In this document: positions 14,121 to 14,148 of the stretch, piece by piece
How positions within the stretch are numbered: position 1 is the first letter of the stretch
How the letters are laid out: every line of letters begins with the position of its first letter
NCBI GenBank assembly: GCA_934503195.1
Contig: CAKSVM010000079.1
Location: forward strand, 1 to 14,148
DNA length: 14,148 bases
Origin: an uncultured Eubacteriales bacterium
Lineage (GTDB): Bacteria > Bacillota > Clostridia > Oscillospirales > CAG-272
Direction: 5' to 3'
Notes under the pieces: generated by a model
Database searches by the model: none
Told to the model about the DNA's origin: nothing
The model's input: only the letters and a program-made list of their open reading frames with translations
Made by a program: the position numbers and the translations under genes

Positions 14121-14148
14121 ATGGGGGGATGTAGGTGGAGGATGGGGG
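14121..14148 (+). other. G-rich tail of the window, nothing assignable
   Basis: Twenty-eight bases with G-runs of 6, 2, 2 and 5. It is too short and too irregular to call a quadruplex, a promoter or a gene start. Confidence 0.3.

Noticed and set aside
14121..14148. G-quadruplex or new gene start at the window end
   Set aside because: Two of the four G-runs have only two bases, and the sequence stops too soon to judge.

Overview
The window looks like housekeeping chromosome from a low-G+C-lineage Gram-positive of the class Clostridia, but with a fairly GC-rich genome; that placement is an inference. It rests on the ylxM-ffh-rpsP-khpA gene order, strong AGGAGG ribosome sites, consensus sigma-A promoters, RpoB and RpoC of Firmicutes type, and a membrane protein that weakly resembles the spore germination protein YpeB. 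No phage, plasmid, CRISPR or complete insertion sequence is visible.

Layout. (1) Positions 1-75: tRNA-Trp on the minus strand, cut at its 3' end by the window edge, with a consensus promoter. (2) Positions 159-2620: a plus-strand signal-recognition-particle and ribosome operon (ylxM, ffh, rpsP, khpA) transcribed divergently from the tRNA and ending in an intrinsic terminator. The usual next genes rimM, trmD and rplS are absent. (3) Positions 2514-3020: a gene-free stretch packed with stem-loops. It holds a plus-strand and a minus-strand terminator in crossed order, then at least six more adjacent palindromes. (4) Positions 3021-4354: a minus-strand pair, trmL and an SMP-30/gluconolactonase-like gene, overlapping by 4 bases. 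(5) Positions 4428-5264: an orphan membrane-anchored protein, perhaps YpeB-like, on the plus strand. (6) Positions 5277-5694: rpsT on the minus strand with a TTG start, its own promoter, a leader hairpin and a terminator. (7) Positions 5797-13524: rpoB-rpoC, driven by a perfect-consensus promoter and closed by a strong terminator. The expected upstream genes rplJ and rplL are not there. (8) Positions 13530-14120: a GNAT acetyltransferase gene broken by a frameshift, followed by another strong terminator.

Together the genes serve protein synthesis and targeting: decoding (tRNA-Trp, TrmL), the small ribosomal subunit (bS16, bS20), RNA binding (KhpA), co-translational membrane targeting (Ffh, with its presumed partner YlxM) and transcription (RpoB, RpoC). 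I found no clear undescribed protein system. The observations most worth checking are the palindrome array at 2582-2923, the 22-base element shared by the tRNA-Trp and rpsT promoters, and the 4-base tandem duplication that breaks the acetyltransferase gene.
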